From NCBI RefSeq assembly GCF_000016985.1, contig NC_009633.1, positions 62,001 to 126,000 on the forward strand: a DNA stretch of 64,000 nt, given 5' to 3'. Position numbers and translations under genes: made by a program. Shown here one piece after another: positions 53,942 to 61,989 of the stretch. The notes beneath the pieces are model-generated. The model searched no databases and was not told where the DNA came from. It was given only the letters and a program-made list of their open reading frames with translations. Source of the stretch: Alkaliphilus metalliredigens QYMF (lineage in GTDB: Bacteria; Bacillota; Clostridia; Peptostreptococcales; Natronincolaceae). The first letter of the stretch is position 1, and each line of letters opens with the position of its first letter.

Positions 53942-54507
53942 TATTTCAACTCCTTTCCTAGCATTAATTGAAATGCTTGCATACAGATTGTCCATATGCC
54001 ACATTCAAAAAAAGCTTTATTATATGTTAAAGCAAATGTAAACAGAATAAAAGTAGATAGTATTGTAAAGAAAACGGACAAGTATTTTAAAAAACGTTTT
54101 CTTTTTTTATCTAAAATAGGTCGAAAGCTAGAAGGTATAGGAGAATAAATATAAATAATTAATATGCTGACAGTTATAAAGATTATAGTTAAGTTTATAT
54201 TCATAGTAAATAAATTAGGTAAAATAACTACAGATAATAAGAAAAACATGAGACTTGTTACAAAACAAATAAAGCTACTTTTAAAGTGCAGTCCTCCTGA
54301 AAAAGTTCTAATTGGTAACAACAAACACAAAGAAAATAAAAATAAATTTCTTTTATCTAATACTGAAAATATGATTAGCAATATGATAAACTTAACTATT
54401 TCATTCCAAATAACAGTCATAGCATATTTCATTTTGCGAATATCTGCATGAGATAAAAGCTTTTCTTTATAAATTTTATAAGCAAAAATATCAATAAGAC
54501 TGTGCAT
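53941..54507 (-). CDS. agrB: AgrB-type peptide-processing membrane protease
   Basis: 188 residues. About five or six hydrophobic helices. The catalytic pair is His74 and Cys81 in RTFSGGLHFKSSFICF, the same spacing as His77/Cys84 of staphylococcal AgrB. It cleaves the AgrD C-terminal tail and forms the cyclic peptide. ATG start, in an operon with agrD by 1-base overlap, divergent from the bacteriocin gene. Confidence 0.92.
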   Translation of the reverse strand: MHSLIDIFAYKIYKEKLLSHADIRKMKYAMTVIWNEIVKFIILLIIFSVLDKRNLFLFSLCLLLPIRTFSGGLHFKSSFICFVTSLMFFLLSVVILPNLFTMNINLTIIFITVSILIIYIYSPIPSSFRPILDKKRKRFLKYLSVFFTILSTFILFTFALTYNKAFFECGIWTICMQAFQLMLGKELK

Positions 54508-54768
54508 TTATAACTCACCTCTAACTTTACTTGCTTAATATATAATACATTCCAGTTAAATGGAATAATAACATATTAACTAAATCTATACAATCTAATT
54601 GTAATGAAATGGGAGTAAACTGTAACGAAAAAGTTTTATATACCATTTCATTACACTTTACTCCCATCTGGTTACAAATAAACCAATTAATAGTAATTAT
54701 ATGCTATGCTGAAGATGCTTTAATAGAAGGACATACAAATAAATAAAACAGAGAAAGGAGGAAAAATT
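54508..54768. other. agrB/bacteriocin divergent control region
   Basis: About 260 AT-rich bases between divergent units. The LytTR-like sites at 54600-54676 lie in its middle. A TATGCT at 54700-54705 could be the -10 box of the rightward (bacteriocin) promoter. Confidence 0.6.
54600..54676. promoter_or_regulatory. Two inverted LytTR-type (AgrA-like) tandem sites
   Basis: Site 1 (forward): TGTAATGAAA at 54600 and TGTAACGAAA at 54621. Site 2 (reverse): TGTAACCAGA starting at 54676 and TGTAATGAAA at 54655. In each, the two elements repeat with an exact 21-base period, and between them both sites share ATGGGAGTAAA. LytTR regulators such as AgrA bind 9-bp direct repeats spaced by 12 bp (21-bp period), so these are strong candidates for binding by the RR encoded at 59716-60444. 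Confidence 0.75.
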
Positions 54769-54810
54769 GTGGATAATAATTCTAGAGACTCACCTTACGA
54801 TAATCTGTGA
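54769..54810 (+). CDS. 13-codon ORF with strong ribosome site upstream of the bacteriocin
   Basis: GTG start preceded by AAAGGAGGAAAAATT. It encodes MDNNSRDSPYDNL and ends 46 bases before the bacteriocin start. It could be a leader peptide or a small signal, or the ribosome site may simply aid loading on the mRNA. No family recognised. Confidence 0.4.
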   Translation: MDNNSRDSPYDNL

Positions 54811-54856
54811 AAATATTACTAAATAAACTTATTAAATATTTTAGGAGGAGATTATT

Positions 54857-55228
54857 TTGAAGAATAATTTGAGTAGAATATTTAAAAAATCAGTTTTAGG
54901 AGCAGTGGTTATATCATCTTTATTAACAAGTCAAGGTGTTTTTGCTTCATCAAATACGCCTTTAGCAGGAGGAAGTGTTGATTTAGATAAAATTAGTGGT
55001 CAACTAATTACCCCATTTTCTGTTCAAGAAGTTGGCGGAGGTCGTTGGGAGTATGGCGTTGGCTCTGTTAATGTATACTCTTACTATCAACATATGACAA
55101 AAGAACATTCAGCTACAGTTAAGGGACTAAGGGAAAGGAAAGATAGACAACTTGCTGGAACAGAAGCAAGGGCTACAACTGCTAAAAATCCTTTAGGTGG
55201 CAATAGAGCATGGTGGAACACATATTAA
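54857..55228 (+). CDS. Lactococcin-972-family bacteriocin precursor
   Basis: 123 residues. A signal peptide of ~30 residues (KKSVLGAVVISSLLTSQGVFA) is followed by the mature domain with VGGGRWEYGVGSVNVYSYYQH, HSATVKG and a C-terminal GGNRAWWNTY. The VGGGxWxYGVGS start, SYYxH and final aromatic/asparagine end are typical of lactococcin 972, which targets lipid II. Cleavage after VFA is likely. TTG start with AGGAGGAG upstream. The two following genes are the usual partners (membrane protein and ABC ATPase). Confidence 0.88.
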   Translation: MKNNLSRIFKKSVLGAVVISSLLTSQGVFASSNTPLAGGSVDLDKISGQLITPFSVQEVGGGRWEYGVGSVNVYSYYQHMTKEHSATVKGLRERKDRQLAGTEARATTAKNPLGGNRAWWNTY

Positions 55229-55323
55229 CAATTTAAGATAGATAGAAAACATTCTTAAATGTTATTGTAGTAGAAGGATGTGCTAAACTGTACATCCTTC
55301 TATTGCAACTAAAGGGAGGCACT

Positions 55324-57636
55324 ATGAAAAGAACATATAAAACTTTGTTATTTGTATTTTTTCTTTTATTTACAATTGTATTTACTAAATACTACGGAAT
55401 ATATGAACATTCAAGAATTTTTACAGGTAGATATGACTTTTCCATAAACTTAAGGATAGTAGAGGATATTTCAAAAGAAGATGTATTGAGTATTTTGGAA
55501 GAATACGGTGAAAGATATGATATGGATATGGAAAGAACCATAGCTTTTCCTGGAGATGGGAAATATAGAAGGAGCTTAACAGCCTATGTATTTATAAATG
55601 ATTTTGATTGGTTTAATCGTACGCTAAGGATAGAAGATGGAAAAAAACTTACATCCAATTTAGAGGAAGGAGAATTTTTAAGCAATATAGAAACAACAGA
55701 TGAAAATCAAGTAGGCAAATTTTCTATATTTGATGATAACTCTCAAGAAATATATATTCGTCCTTTAGCGGATATGAAAAATAGAGTTGTTGAAAGTAAT
55801 TACAAGGTGCATTTAAATAATGATAAATACACCTTAGAGGAAATAATCAATACCATAAATCAAGAGCAAGAAAGTCTTTATGTAGAAAAAGGTTCTTCAA
55901 TTCCAATCTATGTAGATATAAATGAATATGATATATATTTTATGTATTACATTGGGATTACATTATTATTCATACTGATTTTAGGAATAATATCATTTAT
56001 TTATGATATTATTGGAAGAAATAAAAACTTTGGGATCAAAAAACTATACGGACATTCAAATTTCAAAATAATATTTAAAATATTTAAAGAAGATATTTTT
56101 AAAGTAATAATCTTTTCTAATATTTCTTCCATTTTAGTGATCACTATTTTGCTTTATTTTAAAAATGGTTTTATAGGATTTGGAAAATATTTTAGTACAT
56201 ATTTTTTAGCACTATGCGCAATAGATCTAATATTGATGATAACATTAACGACAATGACTGTATTTTTTAAGGGAAGAAACAATATACAATTAATGTTAAA
56301 AGGAAAAAGAAGAAATATTATATTTTTAAATGCAAATATGAAGATTATTATGTCTACTATTGTCATATTAATGTTGATTGTAAACCTTGTTATTTTTAAT
56401 AGCTATAACATTAAAAATAACAATTTAAATAATTGGGATAAAGCGAAAAATCTAGGATTCATAGGAGTTAATTTTTCCTATACCATAGATATAAGTGATA
56501 ATATACAATTTTATCCTTATTCAGTTAAATTAGGTAACTTATGGAATGACATTAATGATAATGGAGGGATAATGGCTGAATATCAGCAATTATTTAGAAG
56601 TGATATAATAGAAAAAGAAAAAATGCTATCTAATTTGGCATATGGAATGTTAATAAATGAAAATTATTTGAAAGAAAACATTATATTTGATGAAAATGGA
56701 AATAGGATAACTCAAATAGATGATGATAAGGACACACTTACTGTACTTGTGCCCAGTCAATTTAAAGAGAAAGAAGAATTATTAAAGAAGGGACTTCGTT
56801 ATTTTCATTTGGGTAATTATGATCTTGGATATAAAGAGAGATTAGAACTGGAAACCGGCACAAGAAAAGAGAGTAGAGATCTTCCTGAGTTTATAGAATA
56901 TATTGAAAAAGAATATTCGTTTTTAAATCAAAAAATTATTTATACAAAAGATAATCAAAAAATGTTTACCTATGATACTGGAGAAATGGAATTATATAGA
57001 CATGACTTTAAGGAATATTATAATGAAGTTGACAACACTATTACAGACTCAATATTAGTTGTGGTGTCTAATGATAATTTAAAGGAAACCAGAAAATACG
57101 CTGCAATTATGTCTGGAACGATGAAATTTAGATTTGAAGATTATAAATATCCTGAAGACGGAATCGTGCCTTTACTTGAGAAAAATGGATTATTAGATGC
57201 ACTAGCAGAGGTAACTACGGTTTATGATTATGCTGTTGATGAGATTAATAATACAAGAACTATGCTTATACTTTCAGTTGGTATATCTATTATCTGTATT
57301 GTAATCATGTTAGGTCTGATTTTTTACGAAAGCTCTAATTATTTATATCGAAATAAGAAAAAAATTGGTGTATTTAAATTATATGGGCTAGGCTTTTTAA
57401 AGAGATATAAAAGTCATTTTATTATGATTTCAATTATTAATTTAATAACAATAATACTATCTATTATAATAGGGCCTATATTTTTGGAAAGATTTATTGA
57501 TTCATCAGTTAAAATATACTATTTAATAATAGTATTAGGAATATTATTTTATTTATTGGAGTTGATTATAACCTATTTATTTTTAAATAAAAGAGAAAAT
57601 AAATCCATATTAATTGTTCTTAAAGGAGAATTATAA
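55324..57636 (+). CDS. Bacteriocin-associated integral membrane protein (lactococcin-972 group)
   Basis: 770 residues from the ATG at 55324 (AAAGGGAGG upstream). One N-terminal helix (8-25), an extracytoplasmic ~180-residue domain, three or four helices (~205-370), a second outer region, and three helices at the end (about residues 650-760). This FtsX-like layout with a large outside loop matches the bacteriocin-associated membrane proteins thought to give immunity or export. It partners the ATPase, whose start overlaps its stop (TAATG). Confidence 0.85.
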   Translation: MKRTYKTLLFVFFLLFTIVFTKYYGIYEHSRIFTGRYDFSINLRIVEDISKEDVLSILEEYGERYDMDMERTIAFPGDGKYRRSLTAYVFINDFDWFNRTLRIEDGKKLTSNLEEGEFLSNIETTDENQVGKFSIFDDNSQEIYIRPLADMKNRVVESNYKVHLNNDKYTLEEIINTINQEQESLYVEKGSSIPIYVDINEYDIYFMYYIGITLLFILILGIISFIYDIIGRNKNFGIKKLYGHSNFKIIFKIFKEDIFKVIIFSNISSILVITILLYFKNGFIGFGKYFSTYFLALCAIDLILMITLTTMTVFFKGRNNIQLMLKGKRRNIIFLNANMKIIMSTIVILMLIVNLVIFNSYNIKNNNLNNWDKAKNLGFIGVNFSYTIDISDNIQFYPYSVKLGNLWNDINDNGGIMAEYQQLFRSDIIEKEKMLSNLAYGMLINENYLKENIIFDENGNRITQIDDDKDTLTVLVPSQFKEKEELLKKGLRYFHLGNYDLGYKERLELETGTRKESRDLPEFIEYIEKEYSFLNQKIIYTKDNQKMFTYDTGEMELYRHDFKEYYNEVDNTITDSILVVVSNDNLKETRKYAAIMSGTMKFRFEDYKYPEDGIVPLLEKNGLLDALAEVTTVYDYAVDEINNTRTMLILSVGISIICIVIMLGLIFYESSNYLYRNKKKIGVFKLYGLGFLKRYKSHFIMISIINLITIILSIIIGPIFLERFIDSSVKIYYLIIVLGILFYLLELIITYLFLNKRENKSILIVLKGEL

Positions 57637-58268
57637 TGAGCTTAGTGAGTTTGAAAAATATAAGTAAAAGCTTTGGAAAGAATAAGATTTTAGAGGATTT
57701 CAACTTAGAAATAGAGAAGGGAGAATCCATTGCTATAGTAGGGGATAGTGGTTCTGGTAAGAGCACATTATTAAACATAATAGGAATGTTGGACGATTGT
57801 GACTCTGGTGAGTTAGTAATAGCAGGAAAAAAGAAACTAACCTCTAGTAGCAAAGACGCAGAAAAGTTAAGAAGGTATGAGATAGGTTATATATTTCAAA
57901 ACTTTGCACTTATAGATAATATGACTGTAAGTGAAAATTTGGATATTGCTCTAGCCTATAGAAAGAAAAGTGAAAATAAAGAAACTATAAAAGCTAATAT
58001 GTTAGAGGAAATGGGTTTGAGAGATAAGCTGAATAACAAAGTATATGAATTATCGGGTGGAGAGCAACAGAGAATATCAATTTCAATGGTGTTTTTAAAA
58101 CCGTGTAGTATAATTTTAGCAGATGAACCGACGGGTTCTTTAGACGATACGAATAAGGAAATTATAATGAATCTTCTACAAAGAGTCCATAAAGATGGAA
58201 AAACTATAATTATAGTTACCCACGACAAGGATGTATCTAAAATATGTGAAAGAATAGTAAAGCTTTAA
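57636..58268 (+). CDS. Bacteriocin export/immunity ABC transporter ATPase
   Basis: 210 residues, a complete ABC ATPase. Walker A GDSGSGKSTLLNI (residues 35-47), Q-loop FQNFALIDN, signature LSGGEQQRIS, Walker B IILADEPTGSLDD and H-loop THDKD. MacB-like family. It should drive the preceding membrane protein. RBS AAAGGAGAA. Confidence 0.92.
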   Translation: MSLVSLKNISKSFGKNKILEDFNLEIEKGESIAIVGDSGSGKSTLLNIIGMLDDCDSGELVIAGKKKLTSSSKDAEKLRRYEIGYIFQNFALIDNMTVSENLDIALAYRKKSENKETIKANMLEEMGLRDKLNNKVYELSGGEQQRISISMVFLKPCSIILADEPTGSLDDTNKEIIMNLLQRVHKDGKTIIIVTHDKDVSKICERIVKL

Positions 58269-58330
58269 TTATTAGAAAAAAATTATATTAAAGTAGATTA
58301 TATTGTAAATATGTACAATTATGATTATTA

Positions 58331-58425
58331 ATGTTTGATATGGCTTCAGATGTAATTGCACTCAGGGTCAGTACTACTTTGGGGAGAAGCTAAATGCCCT
58401 AAAAATCTACTGAAATAAAATTTCA
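58331..58425 (+). pseudogene. Degenerate agrD copy in inverted orientation
   Basis: Reads GCTTCAGATGTAATTGC then ACTCAGGGTCAGTACTACTT and matches the intact agrD reverse-strand sequence at about 92%. A 2-base deletion (TC) after the ATTGC destroys the frame, and an early stop follows. In the restored frame the peptide would be ...HSGSVLLWGEAKCPKNLLK with one change (Ser38 to Ala). It converges on the 3' end of agrC, 5 bases away. The start-codon half is not recognisable. Confidence 0.85.
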
Positions 58426-58430
58426 AGTAC

Positions 58431-59693
58431 TTAAAATTTTATTTTAAAAATTGTATAATCATCATCAAAGGAAAGCTCTATGGTTCCGCTATGGCGACTG
58501 ACTATCTTCTTTACATTATATAATCCATAGCCTCTATGCTTTCCTTTTTTTGTTGAAAAACCTCTGTGGAATATTTTACCAATTTCTTCGTTTTGAAGTG
58601 TTCCGCCAGTATTTTTAATTTCTACTACTTTAAAGTCTCCTTCTATACCTAGTATTAGAACTACTTTAGGGGGATATTCATCTTTTCTAGTTTCAGCTGC
58701 TTCTATTGCATTATCTAATAAGTTTCCAAAAAGTTCAACGAGTTCATATTTTTCCAATGGATATACAGGTATTTGAGATATAAATTCAACATCAAAACAA
58801 ATATTTTTTTCATCTGCTAAAACTTTTTTGCTATATATGATCGCACTTAATACTTGATCTTTAATATTTAATAATTTATCTGTAGATTTTATATTTTCAA
58901 TTAACTTTTCTATATACTCCTTAATTTCCATATTGACTTGTCCAGAATCTTGAATTTGAATTAATCCATAAAGTACATTTAGGTGATTCTTAAAGTCATG
59001 TTGTTTTTGTCTTACTTCCTGTACCATACTTTTTAAAAAAGGTGTATACTTTTCATGAATATCAATCACTTTTTGCTGTTCTCTAATACGAATAGACTGA
59101 TATAAAAAATATAGATTTAATGCTTCCCATATAAAAACTGCTAATAATAGATATGCTATATAGCTTGTTATAAATTCCTTATTGATTTGCCATATATAGA
59201 TAAGTAATAAAACTGCTCCTGAAATGTTAATCATTATTATTATTATATAATTTCTATATCTTACAAGATATTTATATATTTCATCAAATATAATAAATTT
59301 ATATATAAGTGCACTTACTACAATAATGCCTATATTAACTACAACTCCATTATTGAATGAAAACACCATGGATTCTGTAACCCAATATAGAATATACGTA
59401 AATGTCAATTGAATACTTATCATAATACTTAATACAATAAAAAATTGTAAAATTGTTTCTTTTATTGCTACATTAAATAAGAATATAATCGTAGTACATA
59501 ATATAAAAAAATTAATTGCAAATCCAATATCAGTCTCATAGATGAAAAACAGTACTGCTATAATTGATATAATAATTACTATAAAAGCACCTTTTTTACT
59601 AAATACATTAACTTTTCTATTCAATTTACTCCACACAATTAGTATTGATACAGTTTCTAATATGGAAAGTATAAATATTTCATACCACTGCAT
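58431..59693 (-). CDS. agrC: AgrC-type sensor histidine kinase (GHKL)
   Basis: 420 residues. Six hydrophobic helices in residues 1-200 form the peptide-sensing part. The dimerisation helix holds the phospho-accepting His232 in RQKQHDFKNHLNVLYG. ATP-binding boxes are LFGNLLDNAIEAAE (N box) and GKHRGYGLYNVKKIV (G box). It should sense the AgrD-derived ring and phosphorylate the adjacent LytTR regulator. It lies 22 bases after agrA, which comes first in the transcript. Confidence 0.92.
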   Translation of the reverse strand: MQWYEIFILSILETVSILIVWSKLNRKVNVFSKKGAFIVIIISIIAVLFFIYETDIGFAINFFILCTTIIFLFNVAIKETILQFFIVLSIMISIQLTFTYILYWVTESMVFSFNNGVVVNIGIIVVSALIYKFIIFDEIYKYLVRYRNYIIIIMINISGAVLLLIYIWQINKEFITSYIAYLLLAVFIWEALNLYFLYQSIRIREQQKVIDIHEKYTPFLKSMVQEVRQKQHDFKNHLNVLYGLIQIQDSGQVNMEIKEYIEKLIENIKSTDKLLNIKDQVLSAIIYSKKVLADEKNICFDVEFISQIPVYPLEKYELVELFGNLLDNAIEAAETRKDEYPPKVVLILGIEGDFKVVEIKNTGGTLQNEEIGKIFHRGFSTKKGKHRGYGLYNVKKIVSRHSGTIELSFDDDYTIFKIKF

Positions 59694-59715
59694 CTAACCC
59701 CTCCTAGTTACATAA

Positions 59716-60444
59716 CTACCCACAAAATAGTTCTAAAAATTCTTTTTTGCAACTATTACTTACATAAACTGGTAAAAAATAGCCTTCGAAGTATATAATC
59801 CAAGAATTTTTCTCGCTTTTTTCTATCTTATGTATATTTTTAAGGTTGACTATATAGGATCTATGTGTTCGCATAAAACACTCTTTAGGTAAAATTTCTA
59901 TAACTTTTTTTATTGCCATACTTTTAATTGTATAAACCTTTTCCTTAGTATGTATAATACAGTTTCTTTTTTGTGCCTCCACAAATAGAATTTCATCAAT
60001 ATATACTTTTATGATAAAATCTTTCATTTGAAAAGACACTTGCTGTCTATCGAGCTTATTCTGCTGTTTTTCACTTGAAATGCCCCTTGATAGTCTCATA
60101 ATTATTTTAATTAATTCTTCTTTTTTATATGGCTTTTCAAGAAAATCATAACAATGAATGGTTTTAAAGGCCTCTAACTGTAAATATATATGTGTAGTAA
60201 TAAAAATAATATATGTAAGCTCATATTTAGATATATTTCTAATTTTTTCTGCTATTTTAACACCTGATATATCAGGTAATTCAATATCTAAAATAAATAA
60301 GTCAATATCTGCTTTTTCTATTACTTTAAAACACTCTTCTCCTGTTAATGCTTTATAAATTCTAAATTCTTTAGAAATAGATTGAAGTACCCTTGCTATA
60401 TTATTTATTTCATATTCATTATCTTCCACAACTAAAATATTCAA
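59716..60444 (-). CDS. agrA: AgrA-type LytTR response regulator
   Basis: 242 residues from the TTG at 60444 (GGAGGTGG upstream; the longer ATG at 60486 is less likely). Receiver domain with phospho-acceptor Asp53 in LFILDIELPD, Thr in FITTHIY, Lys in LEKPYKKEEL. A LytTR DNA-binding domain follows (FVEAQKRNCIIHTKEKVY, MRTHRSYIVNLKNI). First gene of the agrA-agrC transcript, an order reversed from staphylococcal agr. Likely target: the tandem sites at 54600-54676. Confidence 0.92.
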   Translation of the reverse strand: MNILVVEDNEYEINNIARVLQSISKEFRIYKALTGEECFKVIEKADIDLFILDIELPDISGVKIAEKIRNISKYELTYIIFITTHIYLQLEAFKTIHCYDFLEKPYKKEELIKIIMRLSRGISSEKQQNKLDRQQVSFQMKDFIIKVYIDEILFVEAQKRNCIIHTKEKVYTIKSMAIKKVIEILPKECFMRTHRSYIVNLKNIHKIEKSEKNSWIIYFEGYFLPVYVSNSCKKEFLELFCG

Positions 60445-60556
60445 GTTGCCACCTCCCGATATCACATTAGATAATAAGCATTTCATATTTTACTCCTTCG
60501 ACAAAGAAACTTTTTTCCCTTTTTTAATCAAAACATAATATTAAAGGAAGTTGAGA

Positions 60557-60634
60557 ATGTTTAAAAGAATAGATGCTGCAGAAATTGTTTTACTTTTATG
60601 GATAATTGTTGCTGTGTATTTAGTTTTCCGTTGA
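60557..60634 (+). CDS. 25-residue hydrophobic peptide ORF
   Basis: The frame MFKRIDAAEIVLLLWIIVAV-YLVFR (25 aa) has AAAGGAAG about 6 bases before the ATG. A single membrane helix flanked by basic residues resembles small membrane proteins, including type-I toxins and signalling peptides. Divergent from agrA by about 110 bases. Not recognised. Confidence 0.45.
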   Translation: MFKRIDAAEIVLLLWIIVAVYLVFR

Positions 60635-60669
60635 ATTTTATGGGTAAAAGCTTTTAAAAAATAAGTGAA

Positions 60670-60718
60670 CTTCAAACAAATAAATCCGCATAAAATATCT
60701 GGATTTATTTGTTTGAAG
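60670..60718. repeat. Perfect 18-bp inverted repeat
   Basis: CTTCAAACAAATAAATCC / GGATTTATTTGTTTGAAG with a 13-base loop. Two more inverted repeats follow (TAAAAGT/ACTTTTA at 60733-60750; AAAATTAATT/AATTAATTTT around 60758-60808). The cluster suggests a structured RNA or a mobile-element remnant. Not a canonical terminator. Confidence 0.6.
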
Positions 60719-60821
60719 AAAAAGTCACCTGTATAAAAGTGGGTACTTTTATTGAACAAAATTAATTGAAGTTCATGAATCTAAACCAGGATGTTTAATT
60801 AATTTTGAGATTAGTCTATAT

Positions 60822-60980
60822 TTACTTATTAACTTTATGATAGTTATTTAATGCTTCATCTAATTTCTGACTAGTATTAATTATTTGAATTGAAGTAAGG
60901 TCCTTTGCTCTTAATGTAAGCAGGTTGAGTTCTTGCCTCAAATTTTCTATTTTATTTTTTGAGTTACTTGCATTGCACAT
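60822..60980 (-). CDS. Spo0E-like aspartyl-phosphate phosphatase
   Basis: 52 residues, too short for a routine gene finder. IENLRQELNLLTLRAKDLTS and the Spo0E signature TSQKLDEAL (SQxLDxxL) are present. Such helical-hairpin proteins dephosphorylate Spo0A-P and delay sporulation. ATG with GAGGTGAT upstream. A near Spo0A-box sequence (GGTCGAAAAAT) is at 61053-61063 upstream of it. Confidence 0.82.
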   Translation of the reverse strand: MCNASNSKNKIENLRQELNLLTLRAKDLTSIQIINTSQKLDEALNNYHKVNK

Positions 60981-61411
60981 ATAAACATCACCTCTTTATC
61001 TATCTATTTAATTAAGTAAAACCCAGACTTAAAAAGTATATATTAGATAAGGGGTCGAAAAATGTAATTTCTAGTATAAAATAAGAATTTTATAGGAAAA
61101 TCTTTATATTTAGAGGTTTTTAATTATGTATAACTCACATTCCGCTGAAGTAGATACAAGCTTTTGATAGTTTTTTCTAGGCTTTTTAAAAATAAGTACT
61201 ACCTCGTATAAAGATATTCTCAGGTATTTCTAAGGGTTTAAGAACGATCCTAATGCTATTGTCTATAGGGTACATAAAATCCCCCTGAGTTTGAGCCCCA
61301 GCGTGATAAACAATGGTTTGAACACTGTAAAAAATTTGATGAATGGCCACTAATATCATCTGAGCAAGCACACTGTAGGGAATCTCAGAAGAACGCAGTT
61401 TTTGAACGCAC
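60981..61411. other. AT-rich stretch without a supported gene
   Basis: The reverse strand is open from 61467 to 61186 (93 codons), but its start lies inside a strong terminator hairpin, and I recognise no family. There is also no good ribosome site. Treated as non-coding or degenerate. Confidence 0.45.
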
Positions 61412-61458
61412 AAAAAAAGCCTGAACCTAGTTTTTACAACTAATTTCAAGCTTTTTTT
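61412..61458. terminator. Bidirectional intrinsic terminator
   Basis: AAGCCTGAACCTAGTT / AACTAATTTCAAGCTT stem (16 bp with one mismatch) with a loop of TTTAC, flanked by seven A on one side and seven T on the other. It would end the 61522-61989 transcript. Confidence 0.8.
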
Positions 61459-61521
61459 ATTCGACAACTGTCAAAGATGGGTATTTATATCATAACTCAA
61501 TGAATTTTTATCGGCAATATA

Positions 61522-61989
61522 TTAATTTTTAATTGACTCTAAATCAAGATTATCTACGACTCCCATCACTTGTTTAATCATATTTTCGATACTGGAAGGA
61601 TCAATATTTTTATTGGATGGATTCATACTACTTACAACTTTATTAATAATGCTTTGTATTGAGTTTAAATCCACTTTTCCTTCTTGGGATGACGGATTTA
61701 ATGTATTCATAAATTGTTTAATTAAATTCTCCACATTATTATCATTTATAGTTAATAAACTCAAAAATGTGTCTATGTTTAAATTTTGTGTTTTAAAAAA
61801 GTAAAGACCAAGTACAGCCAATATATTTACGAGATAGTCTATAGGTACCTTAATCCCGAGTACATTGTTACATCTACATGAAGAGTCCCTTTGCTTATAT
61901 TCAACAGCGTGATTGGAAAAATGTACAGGTCTCTGTTCAATTGGCCTGTAGGAGACTCTATTAGGATTCCCAATATAATATTTTGCCAT
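61522..61989 (-). CDS. Hypothetical protein with asparagine/serine-rich tail
   Basis: 155 residues, ATG with AGGAGGAG upstream. The start is polar (YYIGNPNRVSYRPIEQRPVH), followed by a CRC motif and one hydrophobic segment (VPIDYLVNILAVLGLYFF, residues 48-65). The rest is helical with two or three similar 26-residue units (VENLIKQFMNTLNPSS; IENMIKQVMGVVDN). A spore-coat or envelope role is possible but unproven; no family recognised. Confidence 0.65.
   Translation of the reverse strand: MAKYYIGNPNRVSYRPIEQRPVHFSNHAVEYKQRDSSCRCNNVLGIKVPIDYLVNILAVLGLYFFKTQNLNIDTFLSLLTINDNNVENLIKQFMNTLNPSSQEGKVDLNSIQSIINKVVSSMNPSNKNIDPSSIENMIKQVMGVVDNLDLESIKN

Noticed and set aside
54164-54451. Forward frame antisense to agrB
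   Set aside because: A lysine/isoleucine-rich shadow of the agrB coding sequence.
53795-58425. Claim that the 4.4-kb segment is an active invertible element
   Set aside because: Inverted copies of ~95 bases exist, but no recombinase gene or recombination sites were seen, so only rare homologous inversion can be suggested.
60541-60759. Reverse 72-codon frame
   Set aside because: It runs through the perfect inverted repeats and has no ribosome site; the forward 25-residue ORF is better supported.
61186-61467. 93-codon open reverse frame
   Set aside because: Its start and first ~18 codons lie inside a strong bidirectional terminator, no ribosome site precedes it, and no family similarity was seen.
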